Positions 7,377-14,298 of a DNA stretch of 64,000 nucleotides are shown here, one piece after another (the first letter of the stretch is position 1; every line of letters begins with the position of its first letter). The position numbers and the translations under genes are program-made. Source of the stretch: Streptacidiphilus albus JL83 (GTDB taxonomy: Bacteria; Actinomycetota; Actinomycetes; Streptomycetales; Streptomycetaceae); assembly GCF_000744705.1 (NCBI RefSeq), contig NZ_JQML01000001.1, positions 3,792,017-3,856,016 of the forward strand. The letters are read 5' to 3'. The notes under the pieces are model-generated. The model was not told the DNA's origin. It did not search any database and saw nothing but the letters and a program-made list of their open reading frames with translations.

Positions 7377-8270
7377 TCATGCTTCACAAGAAATGACCTC
7401 CTTTAGAATGGCCTCCCCCATTGCGGGCGGTACGCTGTTCGCCACTTGAACGATTTTTGTCTTTGTGGCTCCGGCGAACGGGAAGCCAGCTGGGTAGGAT
7501 TGAATCCTGGCCAACTCATCGGGCGTGACCAACCGTCCTACCGGGTCGCCCTGGTCGCGTATGTGCCATGCGTTGGCAAAGCGCGTGAGGCAGAGCGAGG
7601 GAATGTCCGTGGAACGGAAGTCCGCCGTGAGGTGGCGTGGTGACGGCTTCTTTCGGTTCATTCCGATGGAGCCACCCGGACTCAAGTCCAGTGCTTCGGC
7701 GACGGAAATCCAGTCTTTGACGCCTAGGTCCCGTTGGCTGGGCGACCGGTTGTAGAACTGACTGTGAGTCGCCTCGGGTAGCTTTGCCTGCCGATCGAGT
7801 CGAGCAATGAGGATGGCGCGCTTTCGAGCGGTTGCGGCACCGTACTGTTCTGCCCGCAGCAGACCGACCGCCGTTTTGTAGCCGGCTTCCTCAAGCTCTC
7901 TCGCGCACTCATGCCAAATGGGCAGTACGGGCGGGACCTGTTCAAACACCACCCATCGGGGCCGGATGATGTGGACCCAACGCATCGGCTCACGAACGAG
8001 CCTGCCTGTGCGTCCCGCGATACCGGCTCTCAGGCCGGCATCACTGAAATCCTGGCACGGTGGTGAACCAATGACGCCATCAACGCCGATGAAGTGAGCC
8101 GGATTGATTTCTGTGACGTCACCTTGAACGGTGGCGAAGCCGGCCGCGGCTCGACTCGCGCACGCAAACGGATTGATCTCGACGCCGATTTCATTGATAC
8201 CTAGACGCTCTGCCGCTACTGCCCAACCGGTACCCGCGAAAAGGTCAACGGCTGTTTGAGCCTCGGTCAA
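7377..8270 (-). CDS. Orphan C5-cytosine DNA methyltransferase
   Basis: 297 residues that transfer a methyl group from S-adenosylmethionine to cytosine C5. Motif I is DLFAGTG (residues 9-15), motif IV GSPPCQDFS with catalytic Cys72, motif VI is FEQV in place of the usual ENV, motif VIII YGAATARKRAILIA, and motif X VANSVPPAMGEAI. It starts at the TTG at 8270 behind AAGGAGGGAG. No restriction endonuclease gene is adjacent, so it is likely an orphan enzyme protecting phage DNA against host restriction. The specificity region between motifs VIII and IX is short, as in many phage enzymes. Confidence 0.88.
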   Translation of the reverse strand: MTEAQTAVDLFAGTGWAVAAERLGINEIGVEINPFACASRAAAGFATVQGDVTEINPAHFIGVDGVIGSPPCQDFSDAGLRAGIAGRTGRLVREPMRWVHIIRPRWVVFEQVPPVLPIWHECARELEEAGYKTAVGLLRAEQYGAATARKRAILIARLDRQAKLPEATHSQFYNRSPSQRDLGVKDWISVAEALDLSPGGSIGMNRKKPSPRHLTADFRSTDIPSLCLTRFANAWHIRDQGDPVGRLVTPDELARIQSYPAGFPFAGATKTKIVQVANSVPPAMGEAILKEVISCEA

Positions 8271-8273
8271 TAG

Positions 8274-8450
8274 TCAATCTCCCTCCTTGAAGAAGTCATA
8301 GAGGCTTGCGGCCTCATAGCTGGTCACGTTGTCTTCCGCAATCTCGACGTCATTCGGTGCGATGATTTCCACCATCATTCGTCGCGTGGTGGGATTGCGT
8401 CGGAAGCAGATTTGATATGCCTCGACGGTCAGCACTTCTGTGTCATCCAA
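8274..8450 (-). CDS. Small phage protein of unknown function
   Basis: 58 residues from the TTG at 8450. A GGGGGAG ribosome binding site lies upstream and the start overlaps the end of the preceding gene. A frame extension to 8498 exists but would lie wholly within that gene. The sequence is acidic at the C-terminus (EAASLYDFFKEGD). No family is recognised. Confidence 0.5.
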   Translation of the reverse strand: MDDTEVLTVEAYQICFRRNPTTRRMMVEIIAPNDVEIAEDNVTSYEAASLYDFFKEGD

Positions 8451-8691
8451 AGCTGAACACTCCCCCGCGTCGCTTCTTTGACTTCCTCTTGCCCTCATCG
8501 ATGAGCCGGCCGCCCATCTCGATTGCCTGTTCCGGGGTGAGGAAGAATCCGATGTGATGAGTCATGACGCCGGCCTCATTCGACTCCGCAGCCGTGAGGT
8601 AGATCATTTCATCGTCGTAGACTTCTGCCGCAATGGTCACGGTGTCGTCCGGATTCACGTCACAGCCGAACACCATCTTTTCGCTGTTCAA
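8443..8691 (-). CDS. Small phage protein of unknown function
   Basis: 82 residues starting at a TTG that overlaps the stop of the primase TOPRIM frame (TTGA). The N-terminal half alternates acidic and hydrophobic strands (DTVTIAAEVYDDEMIYL). Then comes a FFLTPEQAIEMGGRLIDEG helix, a pattern common in small actinophage proteins, and a basic tail (KRKSKKRRGG). Function unknown. Confidence 0.6.
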   Translation of the reverse strand: MNSEKMVFGCDVNPDDTVTIAAEVYDDEMIYLTAAESNEAGVMTHHIGFFLTPEQAIEMGGRLIDEGKRKSKKRRGGVFSFG

Positions 8692-9350
8692 TCCACCCCC
8701 AATAGTTGTCGCAGCGCGTCATAGCCGTTCTCGACCACGAAGCTGTTCACGTCGTGACCCTTCGGCAGAAGAATCACGCGACTTCCTCTCAGCTTGTCCG
8801 CCAAAGGATTGGCGAACTTTTCGAGGCCAACGCCATCGTCGTCATTGTCTGCATAGATGTAGACGACTTCATATCCTCGGATCATGCGCGTGAACGCATC
8901 TTTCCAACTGCCGGCCCCCGGTGCCCCCACCGTTGGAATGCCTGCCAAGTGGGACGTCTGTGCGTCAATCTCGCCCTCGGCAACGGCAATGTAGTCCTCG
9001 GTACGGAACAGGTCCGTCGTGTTGTAGAGCCGTTGACCCTGCCCGGGAGGGTTCATGTACCGCGTCTTGTGGACCGACTTGCAGTCGTGGTCCAGAAGAC
9101 AACGGAACTTGATGCCGACAATTCCGTACGGGGCACAGTAGGGAATCGACAGCATTCCTTTGTACTGCTCATGTCCCGGAAGCGGGTCGGCGACGACGCC
9201 TAGTTGAAACAATCGTGCGCTGTCCTGCCACCGGTCCCCGAACCTCTTCGCCAAATAGCTCTCGGCGTACGCGTTTCCCTTGAGAGCCTTTTCGTACCGT
9301 CCCGAAGCTTCCGCCAAAAACTCTTTCTGCGTATTCGATGGCACGGGCAA
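8688..9350 (-). CDS. DNA primase, TOPRIM part (3' half of a frameshifted gene)
   Basis: 220 residues are open from a TTG at 9350. A TOPRIM domain is clear: YIAVAEGEIDAQTSH (motif I Glu) and VVYIYADNDDDGVG (DxD), ending in GHDVNSF. This is the catalytic half of a DnaG-type primase making RNA primers for phage DNA replication. No ribosome binding site supports the TTG. The first ~10 residues lie inside the CHC2 frame. A single T too many in a T5 run (9,316-9,320) separates this frame from the zinc-finger half. With T4 the two halves join as AEYAERVLAEASGRY-like sequence. Treat it as the 3' part of one gene. Confidence 0.8.
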   Translation of the reverse strand: MPVPSNTQKEFLAEASGRYEKALKGNAYAESYLAKRFGDRWQDSARLFQLGVVADPLPGHEQYKGMLSIPYCAPYGIVGIKFRCLLDHDCKSVHKTRYMNPPGQGQRLYNTTDLFRTEDYIAVAEGEIDAQTSHLAGIPTVGAPGAGSWKDAFTRMIRGYEVVYIYADNDDDGVGLEKFANPLADKLRGSRVILLPKGHDVNSFVVENGYDALRQLLGVD

Positions 9351-9573
9351 ACTCTGTGATCCCCTCCCTGTCCATGATGATCGAGAAGGAATCCCCTCCC
9401 AAATCGCAGGTGTGGCACCGGAACATCTGTTCCGCCGTCTTCACACTGGCACTGGCCGAATGGTCCTCATGGAAAGGGCATTTCATGGCGTGCCATCGGT
9501 CGCCCTCGGGTACGTGGTCGGCCCCGTAACCCTCTAGAACCTCTTTGATGGAAGGCTTGTCGGCTGCGTCCAC
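9169..9573 (-). CDS. DNA primase, CHC2 zinc-finger part (5' half of a frameshifted gene)
   Basis: The start is the GTG at 9573 behind GGAGGG. The zinc-binding domain uses CPFHEDHSAS and FRCHTCDLGGDSF (CHC2 type), which recognises template DNA in DnaG-like primases. Homology continues to about EFARAIEYAERV. The rest of this frame (to 9,169) is basic, Arg-rich and unlike a primase, consistent with read-through after a frameshift at 9,316-9,320. Deleting one base there gives a continuous 294-residue CHC2-TOPRIM protein ending at 8,688. The frameshift could be a true mutation, a sequence error or a programmed shift. Confidence 0.75.
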   Translation of the reverse strand: MDAADKPSIKEVLEGYGADHVPEGDRWHAMKCPFHEDHSASASVKTAEQMFRCHTCDLGGDSFSIIMDREGITEFARAIEYAERVFGGSFGTVRKGSQGKRVRRELFGEEVRGPVAGQRTIVSTRRRRRPASGT

Positions 9574-9604
9574 GCGCGTTCCCTCCGCCGGCCAGAGAGG
9601 CCCC

Positions 9605-9823
9605 TTACGGGGCCTCAACCGGCGTCGAGTGCCATTCCTGCGGCTGCGCGTCGTACGCGCCGGCCACTACCGCGCGCGTGTATGCCTCCCATTCCTCATA
9701 GGCCGAGGACTGAGTTTCGGTGCCGTTCCTGCTGCGGTCGAAAGCGTCGCGCCGCTTGGTTCGCCGGTTGGTGTTGCCGTTGTATCGGGGAATGTCAGTC
9801 CCGCCTTTCGCAAGTGCACTCAT
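9605..9823 (-). CDS. Small phage protein of unknown function
   Basis: 72 residues, rich in Asn/Arg/Thr in the first half (GNTNRRTKRRDAFDRSRNGT), with a helix AYEEWEAYTRAVVAGAY. It overlaps the upstream nuclease gene by 29 bp and ends 32 bp before the primase GTG. Membership in the unit supports it; no family is recognised. Confidence 0.5.
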   Translation of the reverse strand: MSALAKGGTDIPRYNGNTNRRTKRRDAFDRSRNGTETQSSAYEEWEAYTRAVVAGAYDAQPQEWHSTPVEAP

Positions 9824-10154
9824 CGAGTCGCTTCATAATGGCTACGGCTTGCGCGTTCGACATGACGAACACACTGTCACGCATATGCTTGCCCTTGAGT
9901 TTGAGCATGACCCCGGCATAACGGGCACCTAGCCTGTCGGCTTGGGTACGGGCATCCTTGACGAATGCCCCGAGCGACGCTGTAGCCACGTTCTTGACTT
10001 GAACGGCCCATCCGGGAACACCTTTGATGTCTCCCAGGTCATTGCTGCCGTTGACGTTCCCGTACCGCTCGGCGTCCGGGAATACCGGGGTGAGGACTTC
10101 AACAGCCTCTACCTCTCCCCGGTATCCCTTCGATTTGCTGGCCCGACCGTTCAC
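9795..10154 (-). CDS. PD-(D/E)XK nuclease, Holliday-junction-resolvase-like
   Basis: 119 residues from the GTG at 10154, which overlaps the upstream stop as GTGA. The opening SKSKGYRGEVEAVEVL helix, then SNDLGDIKGVPGWAVQVKN, fits the (N)D-x-GD...QxK active site of archaeal Hjc/VRR-type resolvases. The remaining region (FVKDARTQADRLGARYAGVMLKLKG) is the following helix and strand. The likely role is resolving branched DNA during phage replication or packaging. The family is inferred from motifs only. Confidence 0.6.
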   Translation of the reverse strand: MNGRASKSKGYRGEVEAVEVLTPVFPDAERYGNVNGSNDLGDIKGVPGWAVQVKNVATASLGAFVKDARTQADRLGARYAGVMLKLKGKHMRDSVFVMSNAQAVAIMKRLDECTCERRD

Positions 10155-10336
10155 GGCCGGCGCGTGAGAACGTCAAGCGTGGCCTTGAGTGTGACGACGA
10201 TGGCCCGATTGATGGCCTCGGCCTCACTCCTGGTCAGGTTCCAAGTCTGCGAGCCGTCCGGATGAAGAATGCGGGCCGGCAGTTCCTTGCCGTTGATGAG
10301 GACGTTCGGCATCCTCGGCTCACTCTGAATACTCAT
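10151..10336 (-). CDS. Small phage protein of unknown function
   Basis: 61 residues from the ATG at 10336, with AAAGGAG seven bases upstream. The ATG lies inside the end of the DUF1003 gene (17-bp overlap). Sequence such as LPARILHPDGSQTWNLTRSEAEAINRAI suggests a small strand-helix fold. No family is recognised. Confidence 0.55.
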   Translation of the reverse strand: MSIQSEPRMPNVLINGKELPARILHPDGSQTWNLTRSEAEAINRAIVVTLKATLDVLTRRP

Positions 10337-10673
10337 TGGGTGTCTCCTTTGCGAGGATGCGCAGAAGCCGGAGCGCTTCTGCATTGGTTTCGTAGTCGGT
10401 TTCCGCCCGATGGCGGTCATGCTCGCTCTGCCTGTTCTGGGAGAGCTGTAGCAGTGGTGCGGAGTACGCGGCCTGAATGGAGAAAAGCAGGTTCAGAAGA
10501 ATCCACGGGAACTGGTCCCACTTTGCCCAGACCATCCATGCGACGATGAACAGGGATTGGATTCCCAGGAAGGTCCATGAGCCCATGCGGGCGGCAACGA
10601 CGTCTGCGGCCCTGTCTCCGAGTGTGCGATTGTCGTGCAGTTCGATGTTTGCGGGATGTCGATGTCTAACCAA
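10320..10673 (-). CDS. DUF1003-family membrane protein
   Basis: 117 residues. The DUF1003 hallmark is clear: LGDRAADVVAARMGSWTF, a first membrane helix, FPWILLNLLFSIQAAYSAP, then LLQLSQNRQSEHDRHRAETDYETN. Two transmembrane helices are followed by a charged cytoplasmic tail. DUF1003 proteins are widespread in bacteria with no settled function. Its place inside a phage replication unit is unusual. The start TTG at 10673 overlaps the end of the ATPase gene by 8 bp. Confidence 0.8.
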   Translation of the reverse strand: MVRHRHPANIELHDNRTLGDRAADVVAARMGSWTFLGIQSLFIVAWMVWAKWDQFPWILLNLLFSIQAAYSAPLLQLSQNRQSEHDRHRAETDYETNAEALRLLRILAKETPNEYSE

Positions 10674-11454
10674 TGCGCATCCTTTCTAGGTCGGCCGGCA
10701 ACTCGATTGACCAGTTTCCCGAGGGGTCGGCCCGTCCGCCACGGTTCTTGACGGGCGAGACGTTCAGGATCATGTTTCCGAAGTCGCTCGACCCGGTTTT
10801 GTGAAGGGTGAGGATCATTTCCGGAACCTTGGAAATCTTGCCCAGTAGCGCGGACATGGGCGCCGCTCGAATACCGTCGTCGTATTCACCGGTCAGATGG
10901 TGAAGTGCGATGATTGCCGCGCCTGTGGTCCTGCCCAGTTCATGCAGGAAGTCGATGATCTCGCCGAGGCGGTTGAATTCCCCGTCCGAATCGGACCACA
11001 CGTTCTTGAGATTGTCGATGACAATCAGTTGCGGCCAACAGCCGTACGCGTAGCCGAATGCCTGAACATCAAGGTCCAATGTGTCGAGCGTCGGCGACGG
11101 ATCAAAGTTCCACCTGAGGTAGTCGAGCCGGTTGATTTGCATGTCATAGTGCACCGACCTACCTTCCTCAAGGTCTTTCTCTACCTTCCAAACCTCCGTT
11201 TCCGTGACCATGGCACCCAAACGCGTGTACTGAGTGAATGCGTCACTGTCCGCCGAGAAGTACAGTGTTGGCACTTCTGCCATGACCGCAATGGTTGCGA
11301 CCAATGCCGATTTTCCTACGCCCGGTCCTGCTGCAATCAGCGTGAGCTGACCACGGCGGACGTGCACCCCTGCCCTTTCCAGGGCAGGGAATGCCGCCGG
11401 AATAGGTTCACCTGCTTTGCCGCCCATGCGTCTTGCCCGCACAAGCGTCAGCAA
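10666..11454 (-). CDS. RecA/DnaB-like phage replication ATPase
   Basis: 262 residues from the TTG at 11454. Walker A is AAGPGVGKSALVATI (residues ~41-55), Walker B is PQLIVIDNLKNVW, and a sensor-like IIALHHLTGEYDD follows. The layout matches the AAA_25/RepA-DnaB C-terminal ATPase group used as replicative helicases by actinophages. A DnaB N-terminal domain is absent, so it may be a RepA-like hexameric helicase or a loader. It sits in one unit with primase, nucleases and resolvase, supporting a replication role. Confidence 0.75.
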   Translation of the reverse strand: MLTLVRARRMGGKAGEPIPAAFPALERAGVHVRRGQLTLIAAGPGVGKSALVATIAVMAEVPTLYFSADSDAFTQYTRLGAMVTETEVWKVEKDLEEGRSVHYDMQINRLDYLRWNFDPSPTLDTLDLDVQAFGYAYGCWPQLIVIDNLKNVWSDSDGEFNRLGEIIDFLHELGRTTGAAIIALHHLTGEYDDGIRAAPMSALLGKISKVPEMILTLHKTGSSDFGNMILNVSPVKNRGGRADPSGNWSIELPADLERMRIG

Positions 11455-11495
11455 TGCCTATCCTTTCCGCATGAAGGCAAAAAAAATAGGCCCTG

Positions 11496-11948
11496 CTAGA
11501 CCTTTGCGAACCGCGCGCACTCGTCAGTCTTGTAGTTCTGCGGGCAGTCGAATCCCTGCCACGGCTTCTGTGTGCGGGCGGAAATGCCGGAGACGAAAAT
11601 CTTCTCGCCGTGGCGGCAGTGCGTCGCCATTCCATGGTTCGCGGGTGGCCCTGCGGGGGCCTGTGCGCCCCCTCCGCCGCCCTGCTGGTATCCGCCGCTC
11701 TGGCGACTCTGCTGCGGCCCTACAGGGCCGTTCGGCCGGCCGCCCTGGTCCTCGGGCCGGTGCAGCTCGGCCCCGTAGAACTCGTTGCCGTACGCGGCAA
11801 CGTCCTTGATCAGGCTGACGGCTCGGGCCTCATTGATGAGTGCGGCGACATGATCAGGGTCGGCACCGTGGAACACGATCCATGGATCACTCGACCGAGG
11901 GCCGGCCTTGACGGTTACGGTAACTCCGGACGGGATTTCGGTTGTCAA
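11496..11948 (-). CDS. Phage replication-associated protein with Gly/Gln linker and Cys/His tail
   Basis: 150 residues from a TTG behind AAGGAG. Residues 1-60 form a compact domain (VTVTVKAGPRSSDPWIVFHG). Residues ~66-105 are a Gly/Gln/Pro-rich linker. The last ~45 residues contain THCRHGEK and FDCPQNYKTDECARF, a possible zinc ribbon. Position between a RecB-like nuclease and a helicase suggests a DNA-binding accessory protein such as a single-strand binder. The sequence does not prove that. Confidence 0.55.
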   Translation of the reverse strand: MTTEIPSGVTVTVKAGPRSSDPWIVFHGADPDHVAALINEARAVSLIKDVAAYGNEFYGAELHRPEDQGGRPNGPVGPQQSRQSGGYQQGGGGGAQAPAGPPANHGMATHCRHGEKIFVSGISARTQKPWQGFDCPQNYKTDECARFAKV

Positions 11949-11957
11949 TGATTCTCC

Positions 11958-12794
11958 TTACTTTGCGGAACAGTACTTCCAAACCGGGCAGATGCGGCAA
12001 TGATCACCCACGTTCGGAAGGAATGACTTGGCTTCAATGCCGCGATTGAGTCCGTCAAACCATTTCGTCACCCGCTCCATGGTGAAGAATGACAGGTCGG
12101 TCGGATTCGTGTAGTCGTCGTTCTTGAGCATGTAGAAACGGCCCGTACCGATTTCTACGCCGTACGTCTCCTGCATGGCAAGGGAATAAATGCCAAGCTG
12201 AAAGTCCCAGGCCGGCACCTTTGTGCCGGACTTTAGGTCAACGATTTCAAGCAGACCACTCGGCCATTCCCTGACTTGGTCGATGTAGCCGATCACTTCA
12301 ATGCCGTTCAGGTCGAGCCGAAAGAACAGCTCAATCGCCGGCTCAAGGTCGGGTGTCTCCCAAATGACCCATGGTTCGGAGAGGGCACGTGCCGTGTACG
12401 CGTGAACCTGTTCAATGCCACGTGCGTGCCGGCGCTCGACGTCGACCCCACCCCGTGTACGGGGTGTGCCAGTGAGCCACTTGTCTAGGTCGGGCTCATC
12501 CCGGGTAAGTCGGCTCATGTGTGAGGCCCACGACTGGTCATAGATTGCGACCAATTCGCGGGCCTCTAGGGTCCGATGCGAGCGTTCCCACGCCTCACAG
12601 GCTTCATGCACTGCTAGACCCTGCAATGTCCAGCCAGCGGGGGTCTGTGGCACTTTGTCAATGCGTTCGAGGCGATACCGTTCCGAGCATTGTGTGTAGC
12701 CCGTGAACTGAGAAACGCTCCTGTGTATGCTAGCTTGTCCTGTTGCGGTTGTGATGCATCCTCCAGCCGATGGAATTGTTGCCCAATGCTGCAC
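11958..12794 (-). CDS. RecB/Cas4-like PD-(D/E)XK exonuclease
   Basis: 278 residues. Motifs of the PD-(D/E)XK superfamily RecB branch: GLAVHEACEAWE (motif I His), GYIDQVREW (Asp), LEIVDLKSGTK (DxK), DFQLGIYSLAM (QxxxY). The C-terminus DHCRICPVWKYC supplies Cys residues as in Cas4/AddB iron-sulphur nucleases. It likely processes DNA ends during phage recombination. The start is uncertain: the GTG at 12794 opens the frame but lacks a close ribosome binding site. The nearby AAAGGAG serves an ATG in another frame at 12,810. Confidence 0.78.
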   Translation of the reverse strand: MQHWATIPSAGGCITTATGQASIHRSVSQFTGYTQCSERYRLERIDKVPQTPAGWTLQGLAVHEACEAWERSHRTLEARELVAIYDQSWASHMSRLTRDEPDLDKWLTGTPRTRGGVDVERRHARGIEQVHAYTARALSEPWVIWETPDLEPAIELFFRLDLNGIEVIGYIDQVREWPSGLLEIVDLKSGTKVPAWDFQLGIYSLAMQETYGVEIGTGRFYMLKNDDYTNPTDLSFFTMERVTKWFDGLNRGIEAKSFLPNVGDHCRICPVWKYCSAK

Positions 12795-12810
12795 TGTTCA
12801 CCGTGTTCAT
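12730..12810 (-). CDS. Possible 26-residue leader peptide before the nuclease
   Basis: ATG at 12810 (or 12813), with AAAGGAG just upstream. It reads MNTVNSAALGNNSIGWRMHH and six more residues, and overlaps the nuclease start by 65 bp. It may be a translated leader coupling the nuclease, or the ribosome binding site may simply load ribosomes that start at the nearby GTG. No homology is apparent. Confidence 0.3.
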   Translation of the reverse strand: MNTVNSAALGNNSIGWRMHHNRNRTS

Positions 12811-12847
12811 CATTCTCCTTTGGTCGGTTCGGACGGTCAATCGGATT

Positions 12848-13075
12848 TCAGGCTCGGCCAAGCCATTCAATGTGAATGCGACCGTCCGGGAGGATGTCCT
12901 CAAGGGTCGGTTCACCGTGCAAAGCCGTCAAGCGGTTAATGCGCGGGTGAGCGTCGGACCAATCCGCGCCATTGTCAATCGTGACGTACGCGCCCCCCAT
13001 CTCGGTCGTCCCCTCCTCAACGCAAGTGTCGTTGTTGAGGTAGACGGCCCTTCGGCCGTCGTGCGCAATGTGCAC
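12848..13075 (-). CDS. Small phage protein of unknown function
   Basis: 75 residues from the GTG at 13075, with AAGGGA upstream. The sequence is acidic and His-rich, with short strands (GGAYVTIDNGADW) and ends PDGRIHIEWLGRA. It is the first gene after the promoter at 13,134-13,163. Function unknown. Confidence 0.55.
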   Translation of the reverse strand: MHIAHDGRRAVYLNNDTCVEEGTTEMGGAYVTIDNGADWSDAHPRINRLTALHGEPTLEDILPDGRIHIEWLGRA

Positions 13076-13133
13076 TGTCGTCCCTTGTCCCCGTGTGGCC
13101 GGTACTCCTGTTGAAGCGAGTATCTAGGTTCCA

Positions 13134-13163
13134 ATTGTATGTGTAGCGTGAACGTTCGATCAA
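13134..13163 (-). promoter_or_regulatory. Sigma-70-like promoter inside the replication unit
   Basis: On the minus strand -35 TTGATC (13163-13158), 18-bp spacer and -10 TACAAT (13139-13134). It lies 59 bp before the GTG at 13075. It would let the nuclease-helicase-primase genes be transcribed independently of promoter B. Confidence 0.5.
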
Positions 13164-13351
13164 GGACTGATGAGGAACCGAGGCGAGCAAAGCCGGACAT
13201 ATGTTCCACCTCTTGTCAAAGCTTTACCAATGCATTCCGGGCACGTTAAAGGGGTCGTCCGCCCAATGGCGTCCGACCCCTCAAGGACAATGGCATGGCA
13301 ATCATGCACCAGCCTACTGACCATCATTCGTACTGCTTGCGCTCTGATCAC
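13160..13351 (-). CDS. Small phage Cys-rich protein (possible zinc finger)
   Basis: 63 residues from a GTG that directly follows the stop of the HTH gene. It contains HDCHAIV, LTCPECIGKAL and YVRLC, giving a plausible CxH / CxxC metal site. It uses one TTA leucine codon (near 13,245), which in Streptomyces requires the bldA tRNA. Coding status is supported only by tight spacing and the Cys pattern. Confidence 0.4.
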   Translation of the reverse strand: MIRAQAVRMMVSRLVHDCHAIVLEGSDAIGRTTPLTCPECIGKALTRGGTYVRLCSPRFLISP

Positions 13352-13768
13352 TCAGTCCCGAGCAAGCCAACCATCCTCGCCCTGTTCCCGCTTCCGCCAG
13401 TAGAAGCCAAGTTCAACGTCAAAGACACAGATCAATCCGACGGATCGACGCTTGAACCGCTCCATCTGACGTATCTTCTGCACCCCTAGCTCTCGGCCGG
13501 CTGCGGCTTCGGCCAAAGCACGCAAGGCGACGTACTCAGAATCGTAATGGTATTCCTGAGGAACATACTCGGGAAGGTAGGCACTGTAGTCAATACCCGA
13601 CTTGGCTTCCTTCCCCGCAAGCCGCAAACGGGAAACAAAGCCACTCTTGGTCAATCCAAGAAAGTCCGCAGCCTCTTGATACGATCGCTTCTGCCTACCG
13701 TCCGAATCGTAGAGCGCTTCCAATGCCTCTTGAACCAAAGGATTCGGGTGATTCGTGAATGCAGACAT
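13352..13768 (-). CDS. Phage helix-turn-helix protein
   Basis: 138 residues from the ATG at 13768, with GAGGA seven bases upstream. SYQEAADFLGLTKSGFVSRLR (residues ~26-46) is a helix-turn-helix. The rest is mixed helix and strand and ends in a WRKREQGEDGW tail. It is the first gene behind the palindromic site at 13,842-13,861, so it may regulate that site or be controlled by it. The candidates are an early regulator or an excisionase-like protein; the sequence does not decide. Confidence 0.6.
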   Translation of the reverse strand: MSAFTNHPNPLVQEALEALYDSDGRQKRSYQEAADFLGLTKSGFVSRLRLAGKEAKSGIDYSAYLPEYVPQEYHYDSEYVALRALAEAAAGRELGVQKIRQMERFKRRSVGLICVFDVELGFYWRKREQGEDGWLARD

Positions 13769-14266
13769 AGAAGTATCCTCGGATATGGGGCGGAAATAGT
13801 CACGGTGTATCCCCCTAGAGTGCGCAACCACAACGACCGTACCACACGATTGAACGTGTGGTTCGTGTTTTCCTGCTGCGGAGCGCGACAGAGTCGCCCG
13901 TGTGGAGCACGACGCTAGCGTGTGCACACGATCGCAGACACCACCACACGGGGGGACGGCATCCCCCGCATGACTACCCCATGTCCTCCCTGCCTCAAGC
14001 CAACCTGAAAGGAACCTGAACGGCACCTTAGCCGATGCCCCGGACATTCGCACGCATGTTCTAGCCATGTGTCTCACGTATCTGCCCTGTAGGGACGTCC
14101 GGTCTGAACTGCCAGTTCCCCGAGTCGACCTGACGCCGGATAGTCGTGGCAAGCAGTGCGGTTCAAGCCACCAGGGGAACGCTGCCAAGGCTCCGTGAGG
14201 AAGGTCCTGGTGCCGGCCGCGGCCTGGTCGTCGTCGTGGTCCTGGTCGGCCTGGTCGCCGACGCAG
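13769..14266. other. Non-coding phage control region
   Basis: About 570 bp without a supported gene separates two minus-strand units. It holds the operator/promoter at 13,836-13,861. At 14,221-14,258 it holds a CTGGTC/GTCGTC low-complexity stretch resembling the Asp/Gln repeat coding region near 3,500, but with no open Asp-rich frame. Terminator T3 follows. Nothing else is recognised. Confidence 0.5.
13836..13861 (-). promoter_or_regulatory. Palindromic operator with -10 box, motif copy B
   Basis: A perfect inverted repeat CCACACG - ATTGAA - CGTGTGG (13,842-13,861). On the minus strand it reads into TACGGT (13,841-13,836) as a -10 hexamer, 68 bp before the HTH gene. The core GTTCAATCGTGTG matches the motif copies at 1,550 and 4,113. 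Overlap of palindrome and -10 is what a repressor operator looks like. Confidence 0.55.
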
Positions 14267-14298
14267 AAGAGGCCCCCGCCTGTGGCGAGGGGCCTCTT
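14267..14298 (-). terminator. Hairpin terminator T3
   Basis: Stem AAGAGGCCCCCGCC / GGCGAGGGGCCTCTT with loop TGT and one mismatch/bulge. It lies 42 bp after the stop of the last gene of the right-hand minus-strand unit and belongs to the same hairpin family as T1, T2 and T4. Confidence 0.7.

Larger units (their letters stand above)
5404..7387 (-). pseudogene. Metallophosphoesterase gene split by IS630 element
   Basis: The 5' part starts at the GTG at 7387 (AAGGAGG upstream) and carries the first motifs of a calcineurin-like phosphoesterase, LIPDTHVPEHH (DxH) and VVHTGDFLN (GD). It stops being coding at 7,225. The 3' part (6,050 down to 5,404) carries LGNHDRRISDYL (GNHD), STHGDN and ACGHTHRAGM (GHTH). 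Removing 6,053-7,224 and one copy of the TA duplication joins them in frame into a 269-residue protein with all metal-binding motifs. The start overlaps the methyltransferase stop by 11 bp. The product was probably a phage phosphodiesterase or nuclease; it is now disrupted. Confidence 0.88.
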
